A stretch of DNA of 61,481 nt from Trichinella spiralis (lineage: Eukaryota; Nematoda; Enoplea; Trichinellida; Trichinellidae): NCBI GenBank assembly GCA_000181795.3, contig CM012954.1:2827077-2888557 (forward strand), read 5' to 3'. Below, piece after piece: positions 25,014 through 38,063 of this stretch (the stretch's first letter is position 1; the number at the start of each line of letters is the position of its first letter). Both the position numbers and the translations under genes were made by a program. The notes under the pieces were generated by a model, which saw only the letters and a list, made by a program, of their open reading frames with translations, did not search any database and was not told the DNA's origin.

Positions 25014-26931
25014 GACTAAAAATGTTCGACGAGCAGCAACAGCTATGAACGACGGCTAAACAGAGTTGCTAGTGTTCATCTGACCTCTGGAACTGCGAAC
25101 CGGTCGTTTCGCTAACCCAAAAATGGGTTCAAGGCAGGTTTATCATTTATAAGGGTCAGTAGCCTTTGCAAGTCTGGTTTCTGCCATGCAAACCGGAGCG
25201 TTGCTGCCAAAATAGCGTGCTTTAACAGCAACAACAAAAAAGAATAAATCACAACTTTTCGCAAAATATGCAATGGAAAAAAGTGTAATGGTAATAATTT
25301 TTCCAAGTGGAAAATATTTCCAATAAAAATTCAAAATATCTTACAACACTTTAAATTGCCTTCTGGTCAGTAGGTACAGTCTATTTTTTTTATAAACTCA
25401 CTTCACTTCGTCGATTCAAACATTTCCCACACAAAAGATGAAACAGTTTTATGTTTCAAAGTTCAAATAAGACAAATAAACAATAGTTTTACATTAATCT
25501 TTTAATGGGTTGGCATGACTTGTAATAAATGTTACAATTTCTAAAACTGATTCAAGTTTATAAGTTGAACAAGAATCGGTATTTTTCCAAATTGACAGCA
25601 GTATTTTATACTTCTATCTCAGAACTGTTGAGAATAAGTTGGTGATATTTAAAAATGAAAAAAATTATTCTTTTAATAATGATTCGATGGTCCCATTGAA
25701 TATTGATCAAATTAAATGATTGTTCATATTACATTGGCTTTAATGTTTTATGGATTTTCACATCAGTGTTAAATAAATATTTTTCACAGTTCAATTGTAA
25801 TAGTCATGCTTTACAACTTTCATTTCTGATATTGAAATTGCTCATCATTGTTTGACATCTTCCAACATTGCATGGCGTGAAACTTGATTTTCTCAACACT
25901 GTTCAAACACAACAGTGTGAAAATATCACAACTTGCATTTTTTTTAAATTAAAATTAACAATAATCATTATTATCAGATATGATAATAAATTAAAAAAAA
26001 GTTTTTCTTGGATAAAGTAAACACTTTTCAAGTATGAATTTTTGGATGACTTTTTTAAATTATTTTTTTACTGTTTTTTATTGATTTTCAAGTATTATTT
26101 TGAATACTTGAAATAGAGGGAAAAAATAAAAAAAAATGGTATTATATTTTTGTATGAGAAAATTAATGGAAAAATTAAATTTTAATTTAGAACTTTATGT
26201 AATTTTCAAATGCTTTGTTGTTTTCAATTAATTTGCTTTGTTTTTTTTGGGAATTAAAATTTATTTCATTGTTCAAGTTCTACTGATTGTGGAATGAAGA
26301 TTGTTTGATTATTTTTGAAATCTGTTTGAAAAGCTGTCAATCGAGAATCAACAAGGCACAGTGAAGTTGGATTGCGTTGGTCAGATCATACTGGTCTCCA
26401 AATTGAACAGGATAATTTTCAAGGTTGAATACAGTTGAATTGCGCATTGCGATTGGACAAAAACGAGAATCGTGATTTGATTTGATTTGCTGTTGATTTT
26501 AAAAATGCAAACTTGTTTGAAAAAGTGGATTTTCAGTTATCTTGTAGAAGAAATTCACTTCATTAGCATCGGATGAGCGAGTTGAATTGAATAAGAAGCA
26601 AGTGCTTGAAAAATTGAAATAAAAGATACGAAAAGTAGTACATCATTAGCATTGAAATGAAAATGCTATTTATTGGGTTTGCAATATAGACGACCGGTTG
26701 TTAATTTTGGTTTGTATAATTTTCTTCATTTTAAAGGTTGTGTATTGTGGTGTTTGATTGAAAGATGGAATTTGAAAAGGTTTTTCAAATATAAATTTCA
26801 ACAACCGTAACTGTTGGTCAAGATGACGAGAATGATTGAAAGCTTAGAGAGAGAGAGAGAGAGAGGTGAGTCATCATTGATTGGAACAACAGTGGACCGG
26901 TATGCGAGGTGAAAAAGCGTAATCTTTCTAG
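25014..26931. other. AT-rich intergenic region
   Basis: Upstream of the SDR gene on the minus strand and of the Mesh-like gene on the plus strand. Contains long A/T runs (about 25900-26300) and a (ag)n run at 26849-26864. No coding region is supported. Confidence 0.5.
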
Positions 26932-27019
26932 TATTCGAGACGCCTGGGCAAACAATGGCCGAGCGAAGCGAGTTCGCGTCGATCGTTCAAACTGCACGTC
27001 CGGAAACAGTCATCAAATC
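26932..27019 (+). CDS. Candidate 5' coding exon of unknown gene
   Basis: Acceptor taatctttctag and donor AAATC/gtgagaa flank an exon whose ATG (26955, context aacaATGgcc) opens MAERSEFASIVQTARPETVIK, 21 codons plus two bases. No in-phase continuation was found: the nearest acceptors give stops within about ten codons. It may be a spliced leader exon of the Mesh-like gene downstream or a micro-ORF. The phase does not fit exon 2 of that gene. Confidence 0.25.
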
Positions 27020-28404
27020 GTGAGAATTTTAAAAATAAACAATACAGTAGGAAAACATTTTTTGAATTTCAACTTCCAATTGGAATTTGCATTTTTCCTT
27101 TTCCACTTCTATCTTCTCCGCAAGCTGTGCATGTTGGCATTTCCTGTTTTGAAATTGTCCCTACTACCGTTGTACAATGACCTTGTTTTGTTGTCCCTAG
27201 GAACTACTAGTGTAAATGAGGCCAACATTGGACGATGACAACTTGTCCAGTTGGACTGCCGATGCTGCTGAATCATCCTTTCGACGACGACGCTTTTAAT
27301 AATTTTCAAGGTCGTGCTGCTGGTTGGTGCTGCTGATCACCGCTAGGATTTTCTCTTTTTTATATTACATTTTTCAATACATAATTTCTCCTTTCCATCC
27401 ACTACAAAATCCAAGCAGGTATTATATATCTCATGGAACTTTGAAATCAGGATATTTTTTCAATTTTTTTCAATTCTATTCACAAATGAAAGTGGTGTCG
27501 ATTTCAAAAACAGTTTACCGCCGAAATTTTGCCTTGGGCAAAAAATGTTGCGTCCACAGAAAATGTTGCGCATCAACTGTCATCGAATATTATTGTTATA
27601 AACGACCGACTTTTCTTTACCGTCCTCGTTCAAGGCTTTTTCTTTAAGTCGGCGTTGTCCACTAGTTTCTGCCTGTAAACTCGCCAGTGTTCTCTGTCTA
27701 TATGTCGTTCATAATTGATAATTTCCCATTTCATTGAACTGTACATTCTTTCAAATCAACGGAAACAATATACGTGCACACAAAAAAAAACAAGCGGACA
27801 AAAAATATACCAATGACACCAGTTGTGACGACTTGGCGTTTACCTAGCAACTAGAGAAGCTTTATCGATTGGGACGAGTTCACGTAAGCTTGCCTCATTT
27901 TGGAAAGCTATTCATTGTTGATTGTCAGGTAAGATCAATAATAATAATATTCGCGTTGCTTGTTTGCGGCTGCTACTACTGGCGACTGGTTTTACGTTAT
28001 TGCGAGAGACAGTTTTGTTTGCCTGTCGTTTCTACTACTACTATTACTACTACTACTACTACTACTACTGTAGCCTAGCTGTTGCTGACAGCTGCCGAGC
28101 AAACAGGTTCAAGCCGTGTTGTAATGATAAAACGCTCGTCGTTGGAGCTTACTTAGTGGCAGCAAACTTGCTCAAGCTTGCTCGTCTGCATTTCTCATAC
28201 CGTTCTTTATCCGCGTTGACAACAACAACAACAACAACAACAGCGACTATACCGCATTGCATAAATTGCTTTAGCATCATTTTCCATAATTAACGTGATT
28301 CTTTGGTTTTATACTAGAATAATATAAGAAGAGGGAAAAGTTGAAATTGAATCGAAGTGGAAACTGGAAGCAAGAACAAAAAACAACAGCATTGCTCTGC
28401 CAAG
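27020..28404. other. Upstream region and probable 5' UTR of the Mesh-like gene
   Basis: Holds a 27-codon ATG frame at 27217-27300 (+, MRPTLDDDNLSSWTADAAES...), a probable noncoding exon ending at TTGTCAG/gtaaga (27929), (act)n at 28031-28068 and (caa)n at 28219-28242. An acceptor (ggttttatactag) at about 28316 leads into the start exon. Confidence 0.4.
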
Positions 28405-31400
28405 ATGCGCATGTTGATCTGCTTGACTCTGTTTGTTGAACTGACGCTGGTCGACGGGCAGATTCAGCCGATGCCGATCAACGATCCGCTCACTCAGACC
28501 AGAACCGACTTCCAGCCGTCATCGTTCAACATATTCGACTCGTTCCAGGCACGCCCTTCTGGCTCGGGTTTGAATACCGACGCTCAATCTTTTCAAATAA
28601 GGGGACAAAATTTGAAAACAATCGACTGGCGCAACGTCGATCGTCGAGCCGAAGAAGGTAACTGCTTTTTGTTTTTTTGCTTTTTGCCATTTTCTTTCGC
28701 TCAGCGCTCCAGTATGCAAATTTTTCAAAAATAAAACAAATTCTGTTTCTGTTTTACTTTCTTTTCTTGTTTTGGCTCACAAAATTTGTTGTTTCCAATT
28801 TTTCCCTCTGATCCCATGTTGTTTACTTTGCAGAAGCACCGCTTTCGCGCGCACTCGTCATTAAACTATAGAATAATATGTGAACAACCCGTGTACCGCT
28901 GTATTTCGTGCTTTTTTCTTTAAAGAAGAAAAAAAATTATTATTTGAAAATGTTGTTCCAAACGTGCTGTCCAAATCTCACTGAATTGTTCAATACAACT
29001 AGTTCTCTTGACAGCAAACTTGACTACGAAGCTTACTATATTTAAAAAATTTTTTTCCTACCGCTTAATGAATTGATTTGATTATCGACCATTGTGGGTT
29101 ACGCCCTTTTTTTCTCTTTCTCTCTCTCTTTTTCATTTTAATTTCTGTTTATCGTTATGCAATTTTTAACCTCCGACAAATTCGGAAAATTAATACACGA
29201 ACACTGTTCGTAATTATGACAACGCTCGTGAATTGTGAAACAGAAATTGACCTTGATTATCACAATCTGGGAAAGTGACTCGACATTTGAACTCTCGGGA
29301 ATAAGTGTCACCATGAAGTTGATCGTGCAGTCCTTGACAATTGTTACGTTTATTTTGCAATCACCTCCAAAAGCACATCAACTTTTCCACTCTTGAGATT
29401 TCATTAAAATCTTTTACAATATCAATATTAATTACTGTACATTTATTAATATTTTATATAACCACTTCGAAACCGTTTACTTCAAGCGTTGAATATTATT
29501 CTTCTTTTCAAATTGTTGTTGTATACTTTAAGAAAAAAAAAGTATTTAAACTTTCACAAGCTGCTAATGATGTTTTTTGCGTGTTATCACTTTCAATGTC
29601 AGTTCAAATTCTAGTGTTTGTCACTTTTGATGAATCTATCTTCCTTCTGTGTTCATGTTCAAGGTTTTACCCAAAATAGTTCATCATTTCTTGCTGATTG
29701 AATAATTCGTCCATTATATTGACATCTGCTTGTTTTGTTTGTTTTCTTTTTAACATTTTGAAAAATTTTCATTTGATTCATTTTCAGGATGGTGGCATTT
29801 GTATCCGTTCGGTGAACGTTATTACGATGTTGATATCACTTGGAGACCATGGAGAGATCTCCAGATTGATTTGGATTTTTTCTTGCCATTTTATGGTTTT
29901 CGTTTCAATTACACATTCGTAAGTGATAAATGAGTATTTGGTTGAATTTGTTTAATTATTTTTCATGTTGCAGGTATTTCCGGAAGGATTTGTTGCGTTC
30001 TCTTATCCGCAATACATTCAACCACCGTACACAATGCCGAACAGACGATGGCCTGATGAGCCGGATTCATCTTTGATCGCAGCTTTTATGGGTGAACAGT
30101 CGTTCATTCACGTTGGTGAAACTCGACTCAGCCACGTCTGGTATCGAGTAGTGTCGAGGTAAGTTATTCAATGTTGTCCTATACAACTGAAGGAGAATTC
30201 AGAAAAAAAATCATCATTTAAGGCCGATCAACATGATCAACCCGTTTGGTGATTTTGGCTTCAGGCAGCCTGTTCAGCAGCAACAATATTTAGGACCGAA
30301 TTTGCCTCCAGAATTGGCTAATACTCAAATTCCAATTCGCACATACGCTGGGCAGCAGTTGAAAACTGCTTACGGTCGCATTGAAGATCCTGAATTGTTG
30401 GACAGAATAACAGAGTAATTTTTTATAATAAATAATTAATACTTTCAATTACCTGTTTCAAACTGCCTCTTCTTCAAGGGATATTCAAAGAAGCATGGTA
30501 GGTGCGAGAGGTTTCAAAGCAGATTACGCTTTGATTGTCACCTGGGAACGAATGGGTTACGGTGGTGCTCCGAAAATTACAGAACTGAACATGTACGAAA
30601 CTGTCAAAAAATGGGTAATTCTTTTTCGATTCTCAAAAAATAAGTAATTTATATTTTTGAAGCATTTATTTTTTGTTTAGCAAAATACTTATCAAATGGT
30701 TCTCGCTACTGACGAAATTCGCACTTACGTAATGTTCAATTATGCAAACGTCAATTGGACTTCGTCCACTCAAGCCGGTGCACTGTTCGGTCGTGGCGGC
30801 AAACAATCCGCAATGGTAATCCACCGTTTCGTAGAATTAAATTTAATACATTTAATAGTTTCAATTTTTGTTAGGTTGGATTCAACGGTGGCAACGGTAC
30901 AGGCTGGTATGCTTTACCTTGGTCTGCTGATGGTAATTCATACAAGCTTGTGCAATACGGAAGTGCTCAAGTGGCAGGTCGCTGGCTTGCTCGAGTAGAT
31001 GAAGATATTGAATACGGTGGTTGCAGCAATGATAGCATTGGTAAATTATTCATTCTCCATAAGAAAAAGCCGCTTTCCAAATTTTATTGAATATGGTTTA
31101 TTTTTAGGCGTCTTGCAGTTGGACAAACCTCAAGCCACCATGCTTGGAGGCTTCACATTGAATGTCACCGGACCATGTTTTCGTCCCACTGATGTTCTGA
31201 AGCTGCAAATTGATGAAAGCACTCTTGACTGTGAAAGGGTATTTTATACATTGAATAGTCAGATGGCTATTTATTCAGTCATTGGCTGTTTTCTTTTTTG
31301 GTTTTTAGTTGGACATGGTGATGGCCCGGTGTGTTGTTCCTGTGAATTCAATCTTCAAAACTGGGCAAGTTATAATTCGGCTTTCCGTTGATGGCGGAAA

Positions 31401-34400
31401 GAATTACCCTTGGTGGAATAAATTTTACATATGTAAGTGACGACACAATTTGCATGGTTTTGTGTGTTGAAAATTTTACTTTCAGTGATGCCGTCGTTAG
31501 CCCGACGTCAGGTCAATCTTATAAATGATCCTGTGGTATTGAACAACAACTGGCGAAGTTTCAATCCAGATAATTTGACTTTAACTTGGCCTGCGGCAAA
31601 TATCACTGTCAACCCAAATGCACAGGTGGATATCACCTTGTGGGGTTATTGGGAAGATGTACTTGGTCACAGCTTTGAACAGGCAAGTTGTTCTTGGATA
31701 TGTTAGCAAATTAGCATTAAAAAAATTCTTTTCAGGTTGGCTCGATTGCTAGAAATTCTCCAAACAGAGGCGTATTTTCATTCAATCCACGTACCATGAG
31801 CAAGACAGACATGAAACCTGATGCGTGGCGCAAATATACCGGCGGTCTGCTACAAATTAGAGTCTCTCAAGATTGGATGAAAGATCGAGGAGATGGGTAA
31901 ATTAATCTTTTTTTCTCTTCTTAACCTCTTTAAGAGAAATTTAGTGACAGTAATTGTTATACACAATTAAAAACTTTAGAAAAAGCATTTTAAAAAAAGG
32001 ATCTGTTTTTAGAATTTATTGGTCTGATCTGATTCCATTTGGTTGGTATTTCCACGATGTCTGGCAATATCAGATGGGAAAGAACTGGGCAACGGATATG
32101 TGCATTGACTGGTTCCAGTATGACGGAAGAAGAGAAAATTTTTACATGTTCTTGGAAAATACTCAGCCCTGTCCGTGCACGTTGGATCAAGCACTTTTGG
32201 ACGTCGGTCGATACGTGGCGTTGATGGATTGTGATATCAACGGTGATCACAGGTGCTATTATACACAAGGTGCCCAACATTGCGTGGTCTCTGTCCGCAG
32301 TGTGTAAGTAGAAGTTGTTTATTTTGTTGGCGTAAATATTTAATGTAAACAAATCTTGTTGTATCAATTTATTTTATTTTTGAAATCCAATTTAGATGGA
32401 CCGGTGCTGGTCAGGTGTGTTGCTACGACTGGCAAGGATGGCTAATGTTTTCTCAAGATTATGAATTCAACGACCAATATTTGCGTTTTTATTCAGCTGG
32501 CGTGCCTTACCGCGCACATCCGTATGGTGCATTTCCATACAAAAGACCGCCATATGTACCGAGTCTTTCTAATTTTTACAACGATCTTCTTCCTTATGAA
32601 TACTGTTGCAAATGGGCTGGACACTGCGAATTCTACTTTTGGCGTCGCATCACGTCTGGATGTCAAGATTACAGACCTCCGGCCGTGGGCTATATTTACG
32701 GCGAAGGGCATATTATTACTTACGATGGAACGCGTTACACGTTCAACGGCAAAGGATACTATGTACTCACGACGCTCAAATCGAAAAACAATCACATGAT
32801 GGTTCAGGTGCGAATGGAACATCCTCCAAAGACGTTATGTAAGCTTTTGTGTTGTTATTATTACCCCAGTTTTGATGTTTCATTTTGTTCTTGGAATTAG
32901 GGAATTCTGAGGTTCCAGCTACGGTGGTAACTGGACTGGCGGCGCAGGATAACGATTCTGCCGTGGTTCAAATTTATGCTCGAAAAGAATTCCGCCGCTG
33001 GCGTTATAAAACTGACGTCTATGTTGACGGAACAAGAGTATTCTTTGACACTCCGTGGCAGAAATTGCAGACCTTCAAAGGTAAGAGGTGTTTCAAGGAT
33101 AAATTGAAATTTTCACTTACTGACCAATTGTAATAGGAGTGACCATCCGTAGTCGTCCACGAAATATGAACATGTCAGAATTGGAAGTCATGTTCGACAC
33201 TGGCATGGGCATGCTGGTGCAAGAAGCAAGAGGCACGTTGAACGTTATCGTTTCAGTTCCACCTGAATACAACGAAACTTATGCGGTAAATTTTAAATGG
33301 GAAATAGCAGACGGAATTGGTCATTTTATCGAACTGTTGTTTTTTTTCAGTATCGAACTGATACCTTCGGTTATCCAAGAACAGAGCCGGCAACTGGTCT
33401 ATTTGGTACAGGAAAATGTGCAAACTTTTACCGTACAATGGGCTTATTTGGAACCTTCAATAATGACAAACGTGATGATTTGACCACGCCAGACTGTAAT
33501 GTTGTGAACACCAACTATCCACCGTCAGAAATCGAAGCTCGCAATGTCTACTATGAATTCGGAGAAAGATGTATGATGAACAATTGTTTAGAATTGAATT
33601 TTTTATTTCTTCTTATTTTCTTCCATTCATGTTTTAGGGCGTGCAGATGGAATTCGACATCCATTGCTGTTCCAGACAAAATTCCAGCCGATTTACAATC
33701 CGCTTACTTTTGCTTCAATGAATTATCAGCCAATCTTTGATCCTTGGCGTAATCAGAATACCTCTTTCTGGGAATCGTTGATTTTCACACGAGAAGAAGT
33801 TCGAGTACGTATTGCAATTGCTTTGAAAAAAGAAATTCATTTTTCAGATTTATTATATGAAAAAAATGAAAATAAATTGCAATTGATTATTTTTGTCCAC
33901 TTGATTTAGGTAACTTGTCAAGGATCGCCGTCTTGTGAATTTGATTATCTGACCACTGGTCGCCGTGAAATTGGCATTGATACATTGATGAATGAACGAA
34001 AGTTTGAAGATCAAAAACGACTAGGAGAGAAAATATGTAATGGACATTTATTTTTCACTTTTAATATTTTACTTTTCCTTTGTTTCTCATATATTTTTAT
34101 TTCTTGCTTTTAGTGATCAGTTGTGGACCTTTGACAAAAAATTATGGTGTGCTCAAATATCCTCCTGGAAATAATTACTTGGACGGTGTGACAGTTACTT
34201 TTACATGTCAGCCGGATTATTTCCTGCACGGTGATCAGCAAAGGCACTGCATCAATGGAACGTGGAGTCCAGGCTGGTGGCCTTGGTGTAGATGTAAGTT
34301 GTATCAGTTTATATTTTTATTTAAGATAATTGAATAATTTTTATTCAAAATTAAAAAATTGCTTATTTGAAGTGTTTGTATTTTTTCTAATTTAGGGCGT

Positions 34401-34606
34401 GACGAAGAACATGCACTGAAATGGTTCACTGGAATAATCGTGTCATTGCTGATTGTTGCTGTTTTGGTTGCTATATTCTGCTATTGCAACAGCATGAAGA
34501 AAGAAAAATTGAAAAGACGAGGAAGACAGTACGCCATCGGCAGGTGAGTAATTATATATTGTTATCCATTTGAACGCCTGTTGCAGTGTTTTGTAATTAT
34601 ACATAC

Positions 34607-34646
<40 letters not shown>

Positions 34647-35922
34647 TTAACAGAAGTAACATGCTAGCATACTTTCTTTTGACACTAACGTTAAATTGTT
34701 AAATAGAATATGCTTGTATTGTTATTGATGTTTTTTCGTTTATCAAGTTAAGTTGAATTTTTGAGAACAAAATAACCGCAACAGAAATACGAATTCCCCA
34801 GTTTAAAGTGATTTTTCCCTTGTCCATTCGACTGGAAGCTTCCCCTGAAGATGCCGGTGTCGAGTTGGCTCTATGAAGTGGGATCGGTTTATTTTTAGGG
34901 AGATTCCGCTAATGAACATGTCAGCGGGAAAAGTTTGGCACTGGCCAACGAGACCGCTTGACCGTCACGAAGCCAGTTGTTAGGTATTTGATGAAATTAT
35001 TTTGCGTAGACAAGGGAACTATTGTAGTTAGTGATTTGCTTTTTGCAGCTTGTTGTTCTATTCTACTTGGGCATCATAGCAGATGATCTGATATCTATTT
35101 TCGATCAAAGGCATTTTTCTTTTTCATTTACGGTGGCGATTCTTCTCCTCCACTTGCTTTTTATTCACTTTTATTGCTATGCTTTTATCGTTTTTGAGAA
35201 GTAGCAAATTGAGAGTCAGTCGATTTTTGCACGTCTTGTTGTTCTATACAATCTTGTTTTCTTACCAAGAAGTTGCCTCCTCAATCGTACGGCAAATTTG
35301 CTTACGCTATTTACCATTCATTCTTCACGTCTGAACGTACATATGCTATTCTGACATCAAATATTAAACCCTGCTTCTAGTAATTCTGATACAAGCCATT
35401 TTATTTGACGATTTTTCTATTTACATTGACATTGACTTGTTTTCAACTAACCAACTTGCTAACCTAATCAAATGCATCATTTTTGCACCAAGATTTATTT
35501 ATTTCGATACTCACTAAACAATCTATTATTATTATTATTATTATTATTACAGTGATTCTTAAATTAAAATATTTAAATTACTTTTTTTAAATTTGAAAAC
35601 AATTATGATGTTCATTTTTCATTTTAAAATGCACTCAACTGTGGCATGTTTTTCTTTACTTCACTTCTGCAAATTCGATGCATGCTTTTGTTGAATGTTT
35701 TGGAGTTGGATTTTGATGAATGTGAAAATTTATTTTATTCTATTTTATTTTCTTCACAGCTTTGGACCTAGAACAATGAAACCTGCGGATCCGAGTTTGC
35801 AGAAAACAGCTCCCACTCAACCGTATCCTCCTAGTGAATTAGATGCAGCCAAAGGCGTCGGCGGTTTGAACGGTCGCATGAACCTGCCAACCGGAGCCAG
35901 ATTTTCCGAAACAACCGCTTAA
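28405..35922 (+). CDS. mesh: Mesh/SUSD2-type NIDO-AMOP-VWD-Sushi transmembrane protein
   Basis: Complete 21-exon gene, 1292 aa: 28405-28657, 29788-29918, 29974-30158, 30223-30414, 30479-30614, 30681-30815, 30875-31040, 31108-31238, 31309-31432, 31486-31682, 31736-31896, 32013-32303, 32396-32838, 32901-33080, 33137-33285, 33351-33570, 33638-33804, 33910-34036, 34114-34293, 34396-34543, 35760-35922. Insect Mesh is an epithelial smooth-septate-junction protein, SUSD2 a vertebrate surface protein; nematodes have K03H1.5-like members. Seen in order: signal peptide (1-18), NIDO domain (~130-395), IPT-like segment (~400-484), AMOP ([30 protein letters not shown]), VWD ([38 protein letters not shown]), one Sushi module (SCGPL...TCQPDYF...C...WC, ~1130-1190), membrane helix (~1197-1220) and a 70-residue proline-containing tail. 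Intron 10 is GC-AG. An alternative last exon exists at 34899. Poly(A) candidate AATAAA at 36659-36664. Confidence 0.95.
31683..31735 (+). other. GC-AG intron in the Mesh-like gene
   Basis: The donor reads CAG/gcaagt and the acceptor tcttttcag. Only this 53-nt intron joins FEQ to VGSIARNS in phase. Read-through hits TAG within a few codons. The otherwise perfect donor context is typical of true GC-AG introns. Confidence 0.85.
34604..34642. repeat. (TA)n microsatellite in the last Mesh-like intron
   Basis: About 18 ta repeats in the 1.2-kb intron between the membrane-helix exon and the terminal exon. Confidence 0.9.
34899..34983 (+). CDS. Alternative terminal exon of the Mesh-like gene
   Basis: Within the last intron, acceptor ggtttatttttag is followed by an 85-nt open block. 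In phase 2, as delivered by exon 20 (GGCAG), it reads [28 protein letters not shown] and then TAG. The block is clearly richer in G+C than the rest of the intron. It would replace the 54-residue standard tail by a 27-residue one rich in W, H and R. Coding status is inferred from splice site, phase and composition; no transcript data are available. Confidence 0.5.
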
Positions 35923-38063
35923 AATATTGTTCCTCTGATTTATGCAAAACATTTTTATTTTGTTTTCAATTCTGCTGGAAAAAACACATTTTCCAACAAA
36001 AAGGGATAAACCCTTCATCATTTTTTCAACGTTGTTGAATTGCAGCAATTCTGTATAATCTAGAATAACTCGCTCATCTGTTGTTTCAACTTCTTCTCTC
36101 CCGTTCAAGTGTGTTTATGGCAGATTGTTCGTTCACATTTGCTTGTCTTCTTCAATTTTATTCTGTTTTCCACTGCGACCAATTATTTATTATTCTTTCT
36201 CTTTTCCAAATCTTACTCTTGCGTTTTTATCACTTACTTACGTCGCAATCACTAGCGCCTACTAAACTGCCTGTGGTCACTTTTCTCATGAAGACTACCG
36301 AATATATGAGGTTGTGATCGTTTTCGCAGTGCCGTATCAAATGCGCAGCAGGCAAAAGAATTTGGCTTTTCTTTTTCAAACTTGTATGCGATGACTTTTA
36401 ACTGTTTCTTTTCTTTTTCGTGAAAAATTGTTTTCACACTTGCATTTTTTTTTGTACGTTTTCATTCATTCAAGTCATGTTTTGGATCAGTTGCCGCGTT
36501 TACAGCGGTGACATTTGTTCTAAAGTGCTACTACATTTTATTACTCATTTTTGTTAAACACGGTGACACGATATACATATACACACACATATATATATAT
36601 ATATATACATAGAAGGGAAACGTGAAATGAAATAACCGACTGTACGTATTATGAAAATAATAAATTCAATCAATTCAATTTATTCGAGATGTGTGCAATC
36701 AATCTGAACTTGAAAATCTCTTTTTATTTATTTATCATACTTGTTATTACTGGATTACTGTAAGATTTTGAATTTATGTAATTTCTTCTACTTTACAGTG
36801 ATTGTAAAGGAATTTTCCATTTTAAATTTCTATTAGCAATAATAAATAAATAAAAATATAATAATAAACTCTTGTAAATTAAAATTGTCAGCCAAAAATA
36901 ACTGCTTAAACATTTTTCAACACTGCACGCAGCCGACTTTTCGCGACGATGAGTTGAAGAAAATAAAATGGCTAATTTCTCAATTTTTTTTGTAAAGCAT
37001 AATCAATTGTACAATTATCAACTTTAAGTATATTGATTGGTCTTCTTTCTTCTGGTAATAAGTGAAGCTGAAATTTCCTGATAATGATCGATGGGATTCA
37101 GTTATGTGAATTTGAAAAATTAAATAGATTTAGAAAATTTATCAATTTGAAATAATTAATTTAGCAAATAGTAATCCATATACACACTGAAAAGTAACGA
37201 ATTTTCCTAATTAAATTGCTTTTGTACTTTATGCAAATTTTCAAAGTGTAACAATTTTGAATATCAATGAAGTGCAGGTAGGTAGTTTGGAAACTGTTAC
37301 TGTTGAAATTTGTCGGTCAATTGGCATGAAGTTTGTTGGCGCGTGCAGACATGGATACTGTAAGGCGGTGATTGTTTTCAACTTCACCCAACTGACGTCT
37401 TCGTTGTGCTTTTGAGTTGTTTTTTTGTTTCTATTAACAGCATTGTATCGTGAAACAATGATTCTGGAAATGGGAAGTTTTTATGGAAAAACTGTTTCAT
37501 CATTTTAGAAAACTAAACGTTGAACAGCGAGTGACTGATGTAAGCACTTTTAAACTTATTTGCAATGTTTTTTTTATTATTTGGTCAAAGTTTACCGTCT
37601 AGTTATCTCTCTTAACGTTTCAAACAAAAGCCAATTACTATTATTATTATTATTATATACACGTACATGTTTTGTTTGAAAAATGCTTTAGATTTTTGCT
37701 ACTCGAACATGAAATGAAGTGAATTGAAAAAGTATTTTCACATATTACTATTTTAGTCTGAACGGCTGGCTGAAAGTTCTGAATTATATATAATTAATGT
37801 CAGCATCACTGATTACATATTATGATAACGTGAAGGAAATGTTCAACAGAATAATAATAAAGATGATGATGAAGCAGAAGAAGAACGCTTGATAATAAAA
37901 GTTGGGAATGATTTACAAATATTAAAATAATTTTGACAAAGTTTGAAAATTACATATAAGCAGCTTTTCGCAGACAGTACTGCGACGAAAGAACACACAA
38001 TCAACGTGCTGTCTTGTCCCGTAAAGAAGAGATTATTATTATTATTCAATGCAAATTTTTGAT
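35923..38063. other. 3' UTR of the Mesh-like gene and 3' flank of GRIP
   Basis: Convergent intergenic region. Plus-strand poly(A) candidates at 36659-36664 and in the aataaataaat cluster near 36840. (TA)n at 36583-36607. (att)n at 37640-37656. A 16-codon ATG frame at about 37458 (+) follows an acceptor-like ctattaacag but has no further support. Confidence 0.5.
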
